Of a DNA stretch of 48,301 nucleotides, positions 25,696-34,413 are shown piece after piece. The notes under the pieces were generated by a model, which was not told where the DNA came from, ran no database searches, and saw only the letters and a program-made list of their open reading frames with translations. The first letter of the stretch is position 1. Each line of letters starts with the position of its first letter. The translations under genes and the position numbers were made by a program. The stretch is from Collinsella sp. AF25-2LB. Its GTDB lineage: Bacteria; Actinomycetota; Coriobacteriia; Coriobacteriales; Coriobacteriaceae. Location of the stretch: the NCBI RefSeq assembly GCF_003458415.1, contig NZ_QRUF01000012.1, positions 1 to 48,301 of the forward strand. Direction: 5' to 3'.

Positions 25696-28600
25696 ATGCT
25701 CATTCACCGTATAGCCGCGCAGCTCTACACTGCCGAGGCGCTGCAGACCGTCGAGGCCGGACTCGATGCCGGCGAGGACGTGACGCTGGCCGTGTCGCAG
25801 TCGGGCCGCACGCTCATGGCGGCAGCTCAGTTTGCGCGCCGTCCGCGTCCCACGGTCTACATCGTGAGCGGCGAGGACGCGGCCGATCGCGCCGCGCGCA
25901 GCCTGGCCGCCTATGTGGGTCTGGCGCATGTGTGCCGCTTTCCCGAGCGCAAAGACTATCCATGGCGTGAGCAGGCGCCCGACGACGCCGAGGTGGCCCA
26001 ACGCTGCGAGGCTTTAGGGCGCATCGTGCGCGGCGATAACTGCATCATGGTCGCCTCGGCCCGCGCGCTACTGCGTTGCGTGCCGCCGGTCGAGAGCCGC
26101 TATTGGGAGTCCACCACCTTTGCGGTGGGCGAGGAGATTCCCTTCGACGAGGTGCCGCAGCGCCTGGTGGGCATGGGCTACACCAATGCCGGCGCCGCCG
26201 ACGCGCCCGGTCTGTTCCGCGTGCACGGCGATACCGTCGAGGTGTTCCCCGCGCAGGAAAAAGCACCCGTGCGCATTGAGTTCTTTGGCGACGAGATCGA
26301 CCGCATCCGCCGCATGGTGAGCTCCACGGGCCAAACCATCGGCAACGAGGACAGCATCGAGATCTTCCCGTGCCGCGAGCTGGCGCTCACCGACGAGGCC
26401 GTCCACAACATGCATGTGGCGCTCTATCGCGCCAGCCAGAGCGATAGCAAGCTGGCGGCGCTGCTCGAGATGGTGGACGCGCGCATCGTCACGCCCGAGC
26501 TCGACCGCTTTTTGCCGGTGATGTACGGCCAGACCGTGAGCCCGTTGGCGCACGTGAGCGGCAAGGCGCTTGTGGTCCTGTCCGAGCCGCGCTCGCTGTT
26601 CGATGACTGCCTGCGCGCCTACGAGGATATCGAGGCCCGTGCCGGCGAGGCGGGGATTGACCGTCTGGACGGCCTGTACGTGCGTGCCCAACAGCTCGAC
26701 TTTGGTGCTCAGCAGCGCCTGAACTACGTGAGCCTGATTCGTGCCGGCGGCGCGGTTACGGCCGAGCTCAAGATTGAGCAGCCGGCCATTGCGGGCTCGG
26801 ACAATCGATTTATGACGCGCATTCAGGAGGTCGTGGGCAAGCGCTATGCCTGCGTGTTTGCCATTCCCGACCGCGGTGCGCGCGAGTCGATGGAGCTCAC
26901 CTTTGGCGACGAAGGCATTACCTTTGAGGAGTCGCTGACGGCCGCCCCCGAAAACGCCGGCGTTATCGGCGACCGTGTGCGCGTGGCGGCGGCGGATTCT
27001 GCCGACCGTGCTGACCGTCAGGAGGCCCATGCCTCGATTCGCGAGCGCCATGCCGATGCGCTCAACGCCCGCTCGCTCGAGGCGGGTGCGGCCCAGGCTG
27101 CCGCCGGCGCCGCCGTGCCCACCATCTCGCGCGGGCGCGTGACCTTTGTGGACGCCGCCCTGCCGCAGGGCGTGGTGGTGCCCGATGCCAATCTGGCCGT
27201 GTTCTCGATCGCCGACCTCAACGCCCGCATGGACGCCAACCGCGCCCGCAGCCGCCGCAAGGTCGATATTACGCAGATCACCTTCCCCTTTAAGCCGGGC
27301 GACTACGTGGTGCACGCAACGCATGGCATCGCGCTCTTTAGCGAGATCGCGCGCCAGGAAGTGGGCGGCAAGGAGCGCGACTACTTTTTGCTGGAATATG
27401 CCGATGGCGACAAGCTCTACGTGCCGCTCGAGCAGGTCGACCGCATCACGCGCTATGTTGGCCCCGACGGCGACAAGCCGCGCCTGACCAGGCTCAATAC
27501 CGCCGACTGGACGCGTGCCACCAACAAGGCACGCAAGAACGCCAAAAAGCTGGCGTTTGACCTGGTCGACCTGTATACGCGCCGCTCCTCGATTGCCGGT
27601 ATCGCCTGCCCGCCCGACACGCCCGAGCAGATTGAGATGGAGGAGAGCTTCCCCTACGACGAGACGCGCGACCAGCTGGAGGCTATTGCCGACATTAAGG
27701 CGGACATGGAGGCACCCAAGCCCATGGACCGCCTGCTGTGCGGCGACGTGGGCTTTGGCAAGACCGAGGTCGCCCTGCGCGCAGCGTTTAAGTGCGTGGA
27801 CTCCGGCCGCCAGGTCATGGTGCTCTGCCCCACGACCATTCTGGCCCAACAGCACTACGAGACGTTCTTTGAGCGTTTTGCCCCGTTTGGCCTGGAGGTC
27901 GAGGTGCTCAGCCGCTTCCGCACCCCGGCGCAGCAAAAGCGCGCGCTCAAGGCGTTTGCCGAGGGCACGATCGATGTGCTCATCGGCACGCACCGCTTGC
28001 TTTCTGCCGACGTGAACCCCAAGAACCTGGGCATGGTGATCATCGACGAAGAGCAGCGCTTTGGTGTGCAGCACAAGGAGCAGCTCAAGAACCTGCGTGA
28101 GCAGATTGACGTGCTCACGCTTTCGGCGACGCCCATCCCGCGTACCATGCAGATGGCTACGAGTGGCGTGCGCGACATGAGTCTGATCACTACGCCGCCG
28201 ACCGGACGCCGTCCCGTGATCGTGCACGTGGGGGAGTACGATCCCGACGTGGTGAGCGCGGCGATTCGTCTGGAGGTGGGCCGTGGCGGCCAGGTGTATT
28301 ACGTGTCCAACCGCGTCAAGACTATCGACGACGCTGTGGCGCGCGTGCACGAGGCCGCGCCCGAGGCGCGCGTGGGCGTGGCGCACGGCAAGATGAGCCC
28401 GCGCGAGGTCGAGGACGTGATGATCGAGTTCGCGACCAAAAAGATCGACGTGCTCATCGCCACGACCATCGTGGAGAGCGGTATCGACAACGCGACCGCC
28501 AACACACTGATCATCGAGGACTCGCAGCGCCTGGGCCTGGCACAGCTCTACCAGCTCAAGGGCCGTGTGGGCCGTTCTGCCACACAGGCCTACGCATACT

Positions 28601-29328
28601 TTATGTTCCCGGGCGAGCTGCCGCTCACCGAGGAGGCCACGGCGCGCCTGACTGCACTGTCCGAGTTCCAGGACCTGGGCAGCGGCATGCGTATCGCCAT
28701 GCGCGACCTGGAGATTCGCGGCGCTGGCTCGCTCATGGGTGCCGAGCAGCACGGCAACTTGTCGAGCGTGGGCTTTGACCTGTTTACGCAGATGTTGGGC
28801 CAGGCGGTAGCCGAGGCGCGCGGCGATGACGACGCCGGCGTGGAGGCGGCGAGCGTGGGTATTAACCTGCCGGCCGACTACTTCTTGTCCGAGGAGTACC
28901 TGCCGGCGGTGGACCAGCGCGTGCTCGTGTACCGTAAGCTCGCAGCGGCCGAGGACCTGGAGAGCATCGACGAGGTGCAGGAAGAGACCGAGGCCGCGCA
29001 TGGCGAGCTGCCGTTGGCGGGACTCAACCTGTTCAATCGCGCGCGCATCCGCATTCGCGGCGAGCGCCTGGGGCTCGAGAGCGTCACACTCAGCGGCGGT
29101 CGCATCACGTTTTTGGGCGTCGACGTGCCCAAGAAGGTGGCCTTTGAGCTTAAGACCCGCTATGGCGCGGTGAACTTCCCCAAGAGCCGCAAGCTGTCGG
29201 TGCCCTACAAGGCGGGCGCCGGCGCGGGCAGCGGCCTGGGTCGCGGCCTCGACGCCAACGACGGCACCGGTCCCGTGGCGGCGGCGCTCATGCTGCTGCA
29301 GCAGCTGGGCGCGTCCGACGATGATTAA
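25696..29328 (+). CDS. mfd: Transcription-repair coupling factor Mfd
   Basis: A 1210-residue ATP-dependent translocase that removes stalled RNA polymerase and recruits UvrA. Domains in order: UvrB-like N-terminus (about 1-350), RNA-polymerase interaction domain around GDYVVHATHGIALF (about 535-600), translocase with Walker A GDVGFGKTEV (683-692), DEEQ (784-787), SATPIPRTMQ and GRVGRS, and the C-terminal TRCF/D7 domain. An alanine/arginine-rich linker (about 430-480) makes it slightly longer than usual. The ATG at 25696 follows CGGAGGA; an in-frame ATG at 25669 lacks a site. Confidence 0.97.
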   Translation: MLIHRIAAQLYTAEALQTVEAGLDAGEDVTLAVSQSGRTLMAAAQFARRPRPTVYIVSGEDAADRAARSLAAYVGLAHVCRFPERKDYPWREQAPDDAEVAQRCEALGRIVRGDNCIMVASARALLRCVPPVESRYWESTTFAVGEEIPFDEVPQRLVGMGYTNAGAADAPGLFRVHGDTVEVFPAQEKAPVRIEFFGDEIDRIRRMVSSTGQTIGNEDSIEIFPCRELALTDEAVHNMHVALYRASQSDSKLAALLEMVDARIVTPELDRFLPVMYGQTVSPLAHVSGKALVVLSEPRSLFDDCLRAYEDIEARAGEAGIDRLDGLYVRAQQLDFGAQQRLNYVSLIRAGGAVTAELKIEQPAIAGSDNRFMTRIQEVVGKRYACVFAIPDRGARESMELTFGDEGITFEESLTAAPENAGVIGDRVRVAAADSADRADRQEAHASIRERHADALNARSLEAGAAQAAAGAAVPTISRGRVTFVDAALPQGVVVPDANLAVFSIADLNARMDANRARSRRKVDITQITFPFKPGDYVVHATHGIALFSEIARQEVGGKERDYFLLEYADGDKLYVPLEQVDRITRYVGPDGDKPRLTRLNTADWTRATNKARKNAKKLAFDLVDLYTRRSSIAGIACPPDTPEQIEMEESFPYDETRDQLEAIADIKADMEAPKPMDRLLCGDVGFGKTEVALRAAFKCVDSGRQVMVLCPTTILAQQHYETFFERFAPFGLEVEVLSRFRTPAQQKRALKAFAEGTIDVLIGTHRLLSADVNPKNLGMVIIDEEQRFGVQHKEQLKNLREQIDVLTLSATPIPRTMQMATSGVRDMSLITTPPTGRRPVIVHVGEYDPDVVSAAIRLEVGRGGQVYYVSNRVKTIDDAVARVHEAAPEARVGVAHGKMSPREVEDVMIEFATKKIDVLIATTIVESGIDNATANTLIIEDSQRLGLAQLYQLKGRVGRSATQAYAYFMFPGELPLTEEATARLTALSEFQDLGSGMRIAMRDLEIRGAGSLMGAEQHGNLSSVGFDLFTQMLGQAVAEARGDDDAGVEAASVGINLPADYFLSEEYLPAVDQRVLVYRKLAAAEDLESIDEVQEETEAAHGELPLAGLNLFNRARIRIRGERLGLESVTLSGGRITFLGVDVPKKVAFELKTRYGAVNFPKSRKLSVPYKAGAGAGSGLGRGLDANDGTGPVAAALMLLQQLGASDDD

Positions 29329-29330
29329 CG

Positions 29331-29351
29331 GGTCGACGCTGCAAACACCCC
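29331..29351. repeat. Dispersed repeat fragment after mfd
   Basis: The sequence beginning GGTCGACGCTGCAAAC directly after the mfd stop recurs at 43892-43912, and in a variant at 43795-43813. Confidence 0.7.
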
Positions 29352-29384
29352 ATTTGGGCACTCTGGTTCCATCGAAAGGAAAGC

Positions 29385-30248
29385 ATGTTCGGATACATCT
29401 ATAAGAAAGATGTCGCCATTATCGCGGTTGTCCTGTGCCTTTGTCTGGGCGTGGGCAGCTTTTTCGATTATCAGATCTCGAGCGCGCTGTTCAACATCGG
29501 CAGCATGTACGGCCGCTTTATCGAGGCTGCCGGCGAGCTGCCGTTCGAGCTGACGGCGAGCATCGCGGGCGTTATGCTCGTGCGCGCGGTGCGCCCCGAC
29601 TCCAGGGGGAGTAAATGGCTCGCCGTGCTCGGTATCCTCGTCAACGTCGGCCTGGCCGGCTACGAGATCGTCTCGTCCCTGCGGGTTGGCGGCAAGCTCA
29701 TCGCAGCTCAGTTGGTGCTGACGTTTGCGCTGGCTATCGTCGCCAATCTTATCGTCTATCGCCTCACGCGCGACACCGAGCCCGACGAGCTCACGCGCTG
29801 GGCGTTGATGGTGCTTGCCGTGTGGGTCGCTCAGGCCATTATCCTCAACGTGATCGTCAAACCGCTGTGGTCGCGCCCGCGCATGCGCGTGATCGAGGCG
29901 ACGCAGGGGCTCGATTTTCAGCCGTGGTGGGTGATTGGTAACCCCGACAAGTGGGCCTATATCGCCGCCGGCGTGATCAAGGACGGCTTTAAGTCGTTTG
30001 CGAGCGGACACACGGCGCATGCGGCGATCGGCCTTATGCTCGCCGGGCTTCCCGCGGCGGCCTTTAAGGAAAAGCCGTCGCGCCGCCGCGTGGTCTTTTG
30101 GTTCGCTGCCGTGGTCGCGGCGCTCGTCGCCTTTGGCCGTATCGTGATCGGTGCGCACTTTTTGACTGACGTGAGCTGCGGCTTTGCCTTGGTGCTGGCG
30201 CTTGAGTGCCTTGCCGCGCGCATTGCCTATCCGGGCGGCGTACAATAG
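29385..30248 (+). CDS. PAP2-family membrane phosphatase
   Basis: A 287-residue integral membrane protein with about seven helices. The three PAP2 motifs are present: KPLWSRPRM (K-X6-RP-like), SFASGHTAHA and GRIVIGAHFLTD, with catalytic histidines in the second and third. It probably dephosphorylates a lipid phosphate such as phosphatidic acid or undecaprenyl pyrophosphate on the outer face. The start follows GAAAGGAAA. It is 45 bp upstream of the aldolase gene, but the products are unrelated. Confidence 0.88.
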   Translation: MFGYIYKKDVAIIAVVLCLCLGVGSFFDYQISSALFNIGSMYGRFIEAAGELPFELTASIAGVMLVRAVRPDSRGSKWLAVLGILVNVGLAGYEIVSSLRVGGKLIAAQLVLTFALAIVANLIVYRLTRDTEPDELTRWALMVLAVWVAQAIILNVIVKPLWSRPRMRVIEATQGLDFQPWWVIGNPDKWAYIAAGVIKDGFKSFASGHTAHAAIGLMLAGLPAAAFKEKPSRRRVVFWFAAVVAALVAFGRIVIGAHFLTDVSCGFALVLALECLAARIAYPGGVQ

Positions 30249-30293
30249 CGGCACCTGAATCATCGGGCTCGTGCCCGGCTAGAGAGGATTGCC

Positions 30294-31319
30294 ATGCTTG
30301 CGTTCAACAACGATTATTCCCACGGTGCACATCCGGCAGTGCTGCAGGCGCTCGTCGACACCAACATGGAGCCGCAACCCGGCTACGGTACCGATGCGCA
30401 CACCGAGCGTGCCAAGCAGCTTATCCGCGAGGCCTGTCAGGCGCCCGATGCCGACGTATTTTTCCTAGTGGGCGGCACGCAGGCCAACGCGACGGTGATT
30501 GACATGCTGCTCGCGCCGTACGAGGGCGTCGTTGCTGCCGAGACTGGCCACGTCGCCTGTCACGAGGCGGGCGCCATCGAGTTTGGCGGCCACAAGGTGC
30601 TCACCATCCCTGGCTACGAGGGCAAGATGCATGCCGAGGACCTCGAGAATTATATCCAAGTGTTCTACGAAAACGAGAGCTACGAGCACACGGTGTTTCC
30701 GGGCGCGGTGTACGTGAGCCTGTCGACTGAGTACGGCACGCTGTACTCCAAGGCCGAGCTCGCGGCGATTCACGCGGTGTGCCAGAAGCGCGAGATTCCG
30801 CTGTTTGTGGATGGCGCCCGACTGGCCTATGCGCTGGCAGCCGACGAGTGCGACCTCATTCTGCCCGAGCTGGCGCAGCTGTGCGACGTGTTCTACATCG
30901 GCGGCACCAAGTGCGGCGCGCTTTGCGGCGAGGCTGTGGTGTTCTGCGGCATGCACGCTCCGGCGCATCCCATTCCGCGTATTAAGCAGCACGGCGCGCT
31001 GTTGGCCAAGGGCCGCCTGACGGGCGTGCAGTTTGAGGCGCTCTTTACCGATGGCCTGTATTTTGAGATTGGTCGACAGGCGATTCAGACGGCCCAGGCG
31101 CTGCGTCGTGTGCTGCACGAGCGCGGCTACCAGTTCTTTTTGGAGACGCCCACAAACCAGCAGTTCGTGATTCTGCCCAACGAGGACATGGCCCGCATTC
31201 GCGAGCATGCGGCGATCGAGTACTGGGAAAAGTACGACGATACCCACACGGTGGTGCGCTTTTGCACCAGCTGGGCCACGACGCAGGAGGACATCGACGC
31301 GCTGGCGGCTGTCCTGTAG
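30294..31319 (+). CDS. Low-specificity threonine aldolase-like PLP enzyme
   Basis: A 341-residue fold-type I PLP enzyme of the beta-eliminating lyase/threonine aldolase family, cleaving threonine or related beta-hydroxy amino acids to glycine plus aldehyde. FNNDYSHGAHPAVL opens the protein, with VGGTQANATV in the cofactor loop, VDGARLAYAL for ring binding, and the Schiff-base lysine in YIGGTKCGALCGEA. The start follows AGAGGA. A strong terminator ends the unit. Actual substrate not determinable; other serine/threonine-type aldolases remain possible. Confidence 0.88.
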   Translation: MLAFNNDYSHGAHPAVLQALVDTNMEPQPGYGTDAHTERAKQLIREACQAPDADVFFLVGGTQANATVIDMLLAPYEGVVAAETGHVACHEAGAIEFGGHKVLTIPGYEGKMHAEDLENYIQVFYENESYEHTVFPGAVYVSLSTEYGTLYSKAELAAIHAVCQKREIPLFVDGARLAYALAADECDLILPELAQLCDVFYIGGTKCGALCGEAVVFCGMHAPAHPIPRIKQHGALLAKGRLTGVQFEALFTDGLYFEIGRQAIQTAQALRRVLHERGYQFFLETPTNQQFVILPNEDMARIREHAAIEYWEKYDDTHTVVRFCTSWATTQEDIDALAAVL

Positions 31320-31337
31320 CCTGATGTAATGACGAGG

Positions 31338-31380
31338 GGCCGCCTTGCGCTGGGTTTGGCGCAAGGCGGCCTTTGTTTTT
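31338..31380 (+). terminator. Strong Rho-independent terminator
   Basis: A 13-bp perfect stem, GGCCGCCTTGCGC and its complement (31338-31350, 31359-31371), is followed by TTTGTTTTT. Confidence 0.95.
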
Positions 31381-31396
31381 GAGAGAGAAGGGTTGT

Positions 31397-31978
31397 ATGA
31401 CCGAGATGTCCGAGCCGGCGATTCGCCTGGCGACGCCCGAAGACGCGCCGGCGTTGCTTGCCATCTATGAGCCGTATGTGCGCCAGACGGCGATTACCTG
31501 CGAATACGAGGTGCCGAGCGTTGAGGAGTTCGCCGGGCGCATCGAGCACACGCTCAAGCGCTATCCGTATCTGGTGATGGAGCTGGACGGGCGTCCGGTG
31601 GGTTATGCCTATGTGAGTCCGCTCAACAGCCGCGAGGCATACGACTGGTCGGTCGAGACGTCGATTTACCTGGCACGCGACGTGCGCCACGGCGGGCTGG
31701 GCCGCAAGCTGCACGATGCGCTCAAGCAGTGCCTGATCGCGATGGGCATCACCAACATGTGCGCGCTCATCGCCGTGCCGCACGACAAGGACGACGAGTA
31801 TCTAACGCACAACAGCCAGGACTTCCATGCCCATATGGGATATCGCTTGGTGGGTGCTTTCGACCGCTGTGCCCAAAAGTTCGGCCGCTGGTACGACATG
31901 TGCTGGATGGAGCTGGTCCTGGCCGAGCGCACCCCCAACCAGCCCAAACCAACCTGGTTCCCCGACCTCCTCGCCTAA
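31397..31978 (+). CDS. GNAT N-acetyltransferase, phosphinothricin-acetyltransferase-like
   Basis: A 193-residue acetyl-CoA-dependent acetyltransferase. The order is typical of the PAT branch: IRLATPEDAPALLAIYEPYV at the start, VGYAYVSPLNSREAYDWSVETSIY in the core, and the CoA loop RHGGLGRKLHD. A late HMGYRLVGAFDRCAQKFGRW matches the family ending. The substrate is probably a small amine or amino acid. The ATG at 31397 follows AGAAGGG; the frame extends upstream into the terminator. It is convergent with the GntR gene. Confidence 0.9.
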   Translation: MTEMSEPAIRLATPEDAPALLAIYEPYVRQTAITCEYEVPSVEEFAGRIEHTLKRYPYLVMELDGRPVGYAYVSPLNSREAYDWSVETSIYLARDVRHGGLGRKLHDALKQCLIAMGITNMCALIAVPHDKDDEYLTHNSQDFHAHMGYRLVGAFDRCAQKFGRWYDMCWMELVLAERTPNQPKPTWFPDLLA

Positions 31979-31979
31979 A

Positions 31980-32014
31980 ACCACCACGAAGGTGCCTGTC
32001 CCCTTTGCGGTGGT
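31980..32014. repeat. 35-nt hairpin element (copy 4)
   Basis: ACCACCACGAA (31980-31990) pairs at 9 of 11 positions with TTTGCGGTGGT (32004-32014); the 13-nt loop contains CCTGTCCC. It fills the gap between two convergent genes and touches the GntR stop codon, so it may serve as a bidirectional end signal. The same size and loop core recur at 40931, 41597 and 42917. Confidence 0.75.
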
Positions 32015-32736
32015 TAGCCGATGGGTTCGGTGTATTTGGCGCGGTCGGTGCGTTGGATGCGCTTGGAGACATGGAGCGGGCGGCCGTCGGTGTCGTAGAC
32101 GTAGTCGGTGATCAGGATCAGCGCCTGCCCGCGCTCAACGTTGAGCAAAAATGCCTCGTTTTGCGAGGCATAGCACACCTCAAAGGTCTTGTGCCCCTGT
32201 GCCGGCGCGCGATGGAATTCCTGGCGCAGCGTGGCGTAGAGCGAACCGTTGATATCGCGATCGATGAGCGACCCAAAGCTTGGCGGCAAATAGGTGGTCT
32301 CCAGACACAGCGGCGCATCGTCCAGGTAGCGCAGGCGGACAAGTTTGACGAGCTTGCTGCCCGCGGCGGCGTCAAAGAACTTGGCTATGCTGCCGGCCGC
32401 CTTGGCAAAGCCCGAGTCCACGGTGCGCGTGGTGGGCTTCATGCCCTGACCCTGGACCTGTGCCGTATAGCTCGAAAACACCAGGTTGTTCTCGTGGAGC
32501 GCGGGCGTGTCGGCCACAAAGGTGCCACGTCCGCGCTCGGTGCGCACCAGGCCCTCGTCAACTAACACCTTAAGCGCGTGGCGCACGGTGCTGCGCGACA
32601 GCCCCGATTCGTCCATGAGCTCCATCTCGGACGGCAGCTTGTCTCCGCGTGCGTAGGTGCCGGCGGCGATGCGGTCACGCAGCGTACCCGCCAGACGCTC
32701 GTATTGGGCCAAGTTCTTTTTTGACGAAGTGCTCAT
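32014..32736 (-). CDS. GntR/HutC regulator with UTRA domain (first)
   Basis: A 240-residue repressor. The N-terminal winged helix (about 10-78) has GDKLPSEMELMDESGLSRSTVRHAL and the wing RTERGRGTFV. The C-terminal UTRA effector domain (about 95-235) has LVRLRYLDDAPLCLETTYLP. This architecture usually senses a sugar phosphate or amino sugar. It is divergent from the deglycase gene at 32942, and the shared 205-bp gap holds repeated candidate operators. By analogy with FrlR it would sense a phosphorylated Amadori compound (inference). Confidence 0.93.
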   Translation of the reverse strand: MSTSSKKNLAQYERLAGTLRDRIAAGTYARGDKLPSEMELMDESGLSRSTVRHALKVLVDEGLVRTERGRGTFVADTPALHENNLVFSSYTAQVQGQGMKPTTRTVDSGFAKAAGSIAKFFDAAAGSKLVKLVRLRYLDDAPLCLETTYLPPSFGSLIDRDINGSLYATLRQEFHRAPAQGHKTFEVCYASQNEAFLLNVERGQALILITDYVYDTDGRPLHVSKRIQRTDRAKYTEPIG

Positions 32737-32753
32737 GCGAACAACCTATATCT

Positions 32754-32903
32754 AACTTGTATGCTTACTGAACCAAGCATGTATCCAACATGACAACAAA
32801 ACCGCTGGTAATGGATTGCCGAAAACTTTACCATCAAAATATCTAAGACAAATATAGCATACAACTAGTCGACATAGCCAAAACATGTATATAACTTGTA
32901 TGC
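32754..32903. promoter_or_regulatory. Repeated operator candidates between GntR and deglycase
   Basis: AACTTGTATGC occurs exactly at 32754-32764 and 32893-32903. The reverse complement of a variant, GCATACAACT, is at 32857-32866. Related GCATGTATCC and AACATGTATAT lie at 32777-32786 and 32882-32891. The gap is AT-rich compared with the genes. Positions near both divergent starts suit repression of both genes by the GntR protein. Confidence 0.65.
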
Positions 32904-32941
32904 CATCGAGAGCATCAAACGAGAAGAAAGGCTGATGCACG

Positions 32942-33934
32942 ATGACTACTCAGGAACAGGTTAAGGATGTCGTCTCCCAGGTTTTGGCTGACAAGGCGGA
33001 CAAGGGCGGCATCAAGCGCGTCGTGTGGATCGGCGCCGGCGGATCCAACGGCGGCAACTATCCTGCCCAGTACTTTATGGAGCACGAGGCCACGCAGGTT
33101 GTGAGCTCCAGCTACACCAGCAACGAGTTCGTGTACGCCACCCCGGCCTACGTCAACGAGAACACCCTGGCCGTCGTCGTGTCCATGCGCGGCACCAAGG
33201 AGACCATCGTCGCTGCTCAGGTCGCCAAGGATCACGGCGCTAGCACCATCGCCATCTATGTTGACGAGTCCGGACTCACCGAGGTCTGCGACTACAAGAT
33301 CCAGTACGACAGCCTGGCCGTCGACGAGTCCTGCATGGGCCGCACCAACTCCGCCGTCGTGACCATGATCGCCATGGAGCTTACGCAGCAGACCGAGGGC
33401 TATGCCGAGTACGAGACCGCTATGGCCGCCTTCGACTTGGTCGACCCCATCTATCGAAAGGCCGTCGAGTACACCCGTCCGCTTGCTGCCAAGTGGGCCG
33501 AGCAAAACGCCGACAAGCCCTGCATCAACGTGATGGCTCAGGGTCCGCTCTTTGGTGCCGCCTACGTCTTTAGCATCTGCAACGTGCAGGAGATGCTGCA
33601 GATCGACTCCTGCACCATCAACACCTGCGACTTCTTCCACGGCCCCTTCGAGATTCTGGACAAGCGTACCTCGCTGTTCCAGCTCATCAGCGTTGGCCGC
33701 AGCCGCTGCAACGACGAGCGCGGCATCCGTTTTGTCAATCAGTACGGTGGCGAGCGCGTCTATCAGCTCGACGCCAAGGAGCTCGGCCTCAACGACATCA
33801 AGGACAGCGTGAGCGAGTACTTCAACCACCTGATCTTTGCCCCGATCCTCAACAACGTCTACATGCGTGCGCTCTCCGCCGTCACCCACAAGGACTACAT
33901 GACGCGCCGTTACATGTGGAAGCTGGATTACTAA
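32942..33934 (+). CDS. SIS-domain sugar-amine 6-phosphate deglycase-like protein (first)
   Basis: A 330-residue protein with two SIS domains (about 25-160 and 185-320). It resembles FrlB/FraB/GfrF deglycases, which split an Amadori 6-phosphate into glucose 6-phosphate and amino acid. The catalytic Glu/His pair of that family is spaced 16 residues apart; here E217 (in VQEMLQ) and H233 (in FFHGPFE) fit. Unlike its two paralogues, which have GEYFHGP, it has CDFFHGP: Gly-Glu is replaced by Cys-Asp before the histidine. That may change substrate. VVVSMRGTKETI is the sugar-phosphate loop. The start follows GAAAGG. Function is inferred from family, motif and the nearby PTS. Confidence 0.8.
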   Translation: MTTQEQVKDVVSQVLADKADKGGIKRVVWIGAGGSNGGNYPAQYFMEHEATQVVSSSYTSNEFVYATPAYVNENTLAVVVSMRGTKETIVAAQVAKDHGASTIAIYVDESGLTEVCDYKIQYDSLAVDESCMGRTNSAVVTMIAMELTQQTEGYAEYETAMAAFDLVDPIYRKAVEYTRPLAAKWAEQNADKPCINVMAQGPLFGAAYVFSICNVQEMLQIDSCTINTCDFFHGPFEILDKRTSLFQLISVGRSRCNDERGIRFVNQYGGERVYQLDAKELGLNDIKDSVSEYFNHLIFAPILNNVYMRALSAVTHKDYMTRRYMWKLDY

Positions 33935-33970
33935 GGGATAGAGCGGCCTAACAGCCCAATACCCCTCATG

Positions 33971-34037
33971 AGTTGCGGTGGAATAGTTCCTGTTTGGGAG
34001 TGTGAAGCCTCTGTTTGAGAACTATTTCACCGCAACT
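33971..34037. repeat. 19-bp inverted repeat after the first deglycase
   Basis: Arms at 33971-33989 and 34019-34037 pair over 19 bp with one G-T wobble, starting AGTTGCGGTG. The 29-nt centre has CTGTTTG twice. There is no T-run, so it is probably a dispersed palindrome rather than a simple terminator. Confidence 0.8.
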
Positions 34038-34047
34038 GCTAGAGCGG

Positions 34048-34092
34048 CACTTGGGGACGTTCCCTTTCTGCCGGCAGTTAGGGATGTTCCTT
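34048..34092. repeat. GGGGACGTTCC-type repeat, left of the IS
   Basis: CACTTGGGGACGTTCC is followed by the 8-bp palindrome TGCCGGCA and a degenerate copy, GTTAGGGATGTTCC. The same TGCCGGCAGTT core resumes at 35652 on the other side of the IS110 element, so the insertion sits within or beside a repeat cluster. Confidence 0.7.
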
Positions 34093-34413
34093 TTAATATG
34101 AGCAGGACATTGTCAAGAGGCAAAATCGGGCCTGGCCCCAACGATATGGGGTCAGGCCCTCTCCCTATATCAACCCGTCCGCGGCGACCTCGGCGTGTCT
34201 TACCGACGCTCGTCTTTGCAGTTTAATATCCGCCCGTGGCGATCTCTCGCTGGGCAATCCGTTGCTACGGCTGAGGCTTCTACGTCGAACCGACAGTCTG
34301 TGCACGCGTGTGGCGCCCTGGGCGCTCGCAGAAAAGGGACCTGAGGTTCGCCTCAACGGCTTCGGATCGAACCGCTTCCGGGGTGACTGGCTTATGTGCG
34401 GGGGACCGCCCCC

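Noticed and set aside
26068..29361. 1097-codon open frame on the minus strand
   Set aside because: It lies entirely antisense to mfd. GC-rich codon use leaves the opposite frame open, and the translation is low-complexity without recognisable domains.
34111..34413. A second gene inside the IS110 element
   Set aside because: Open frames on the plus strand across this region are antisense shadows or lack ribosome sites; the stretch is better read as the non-coding end of the IS.
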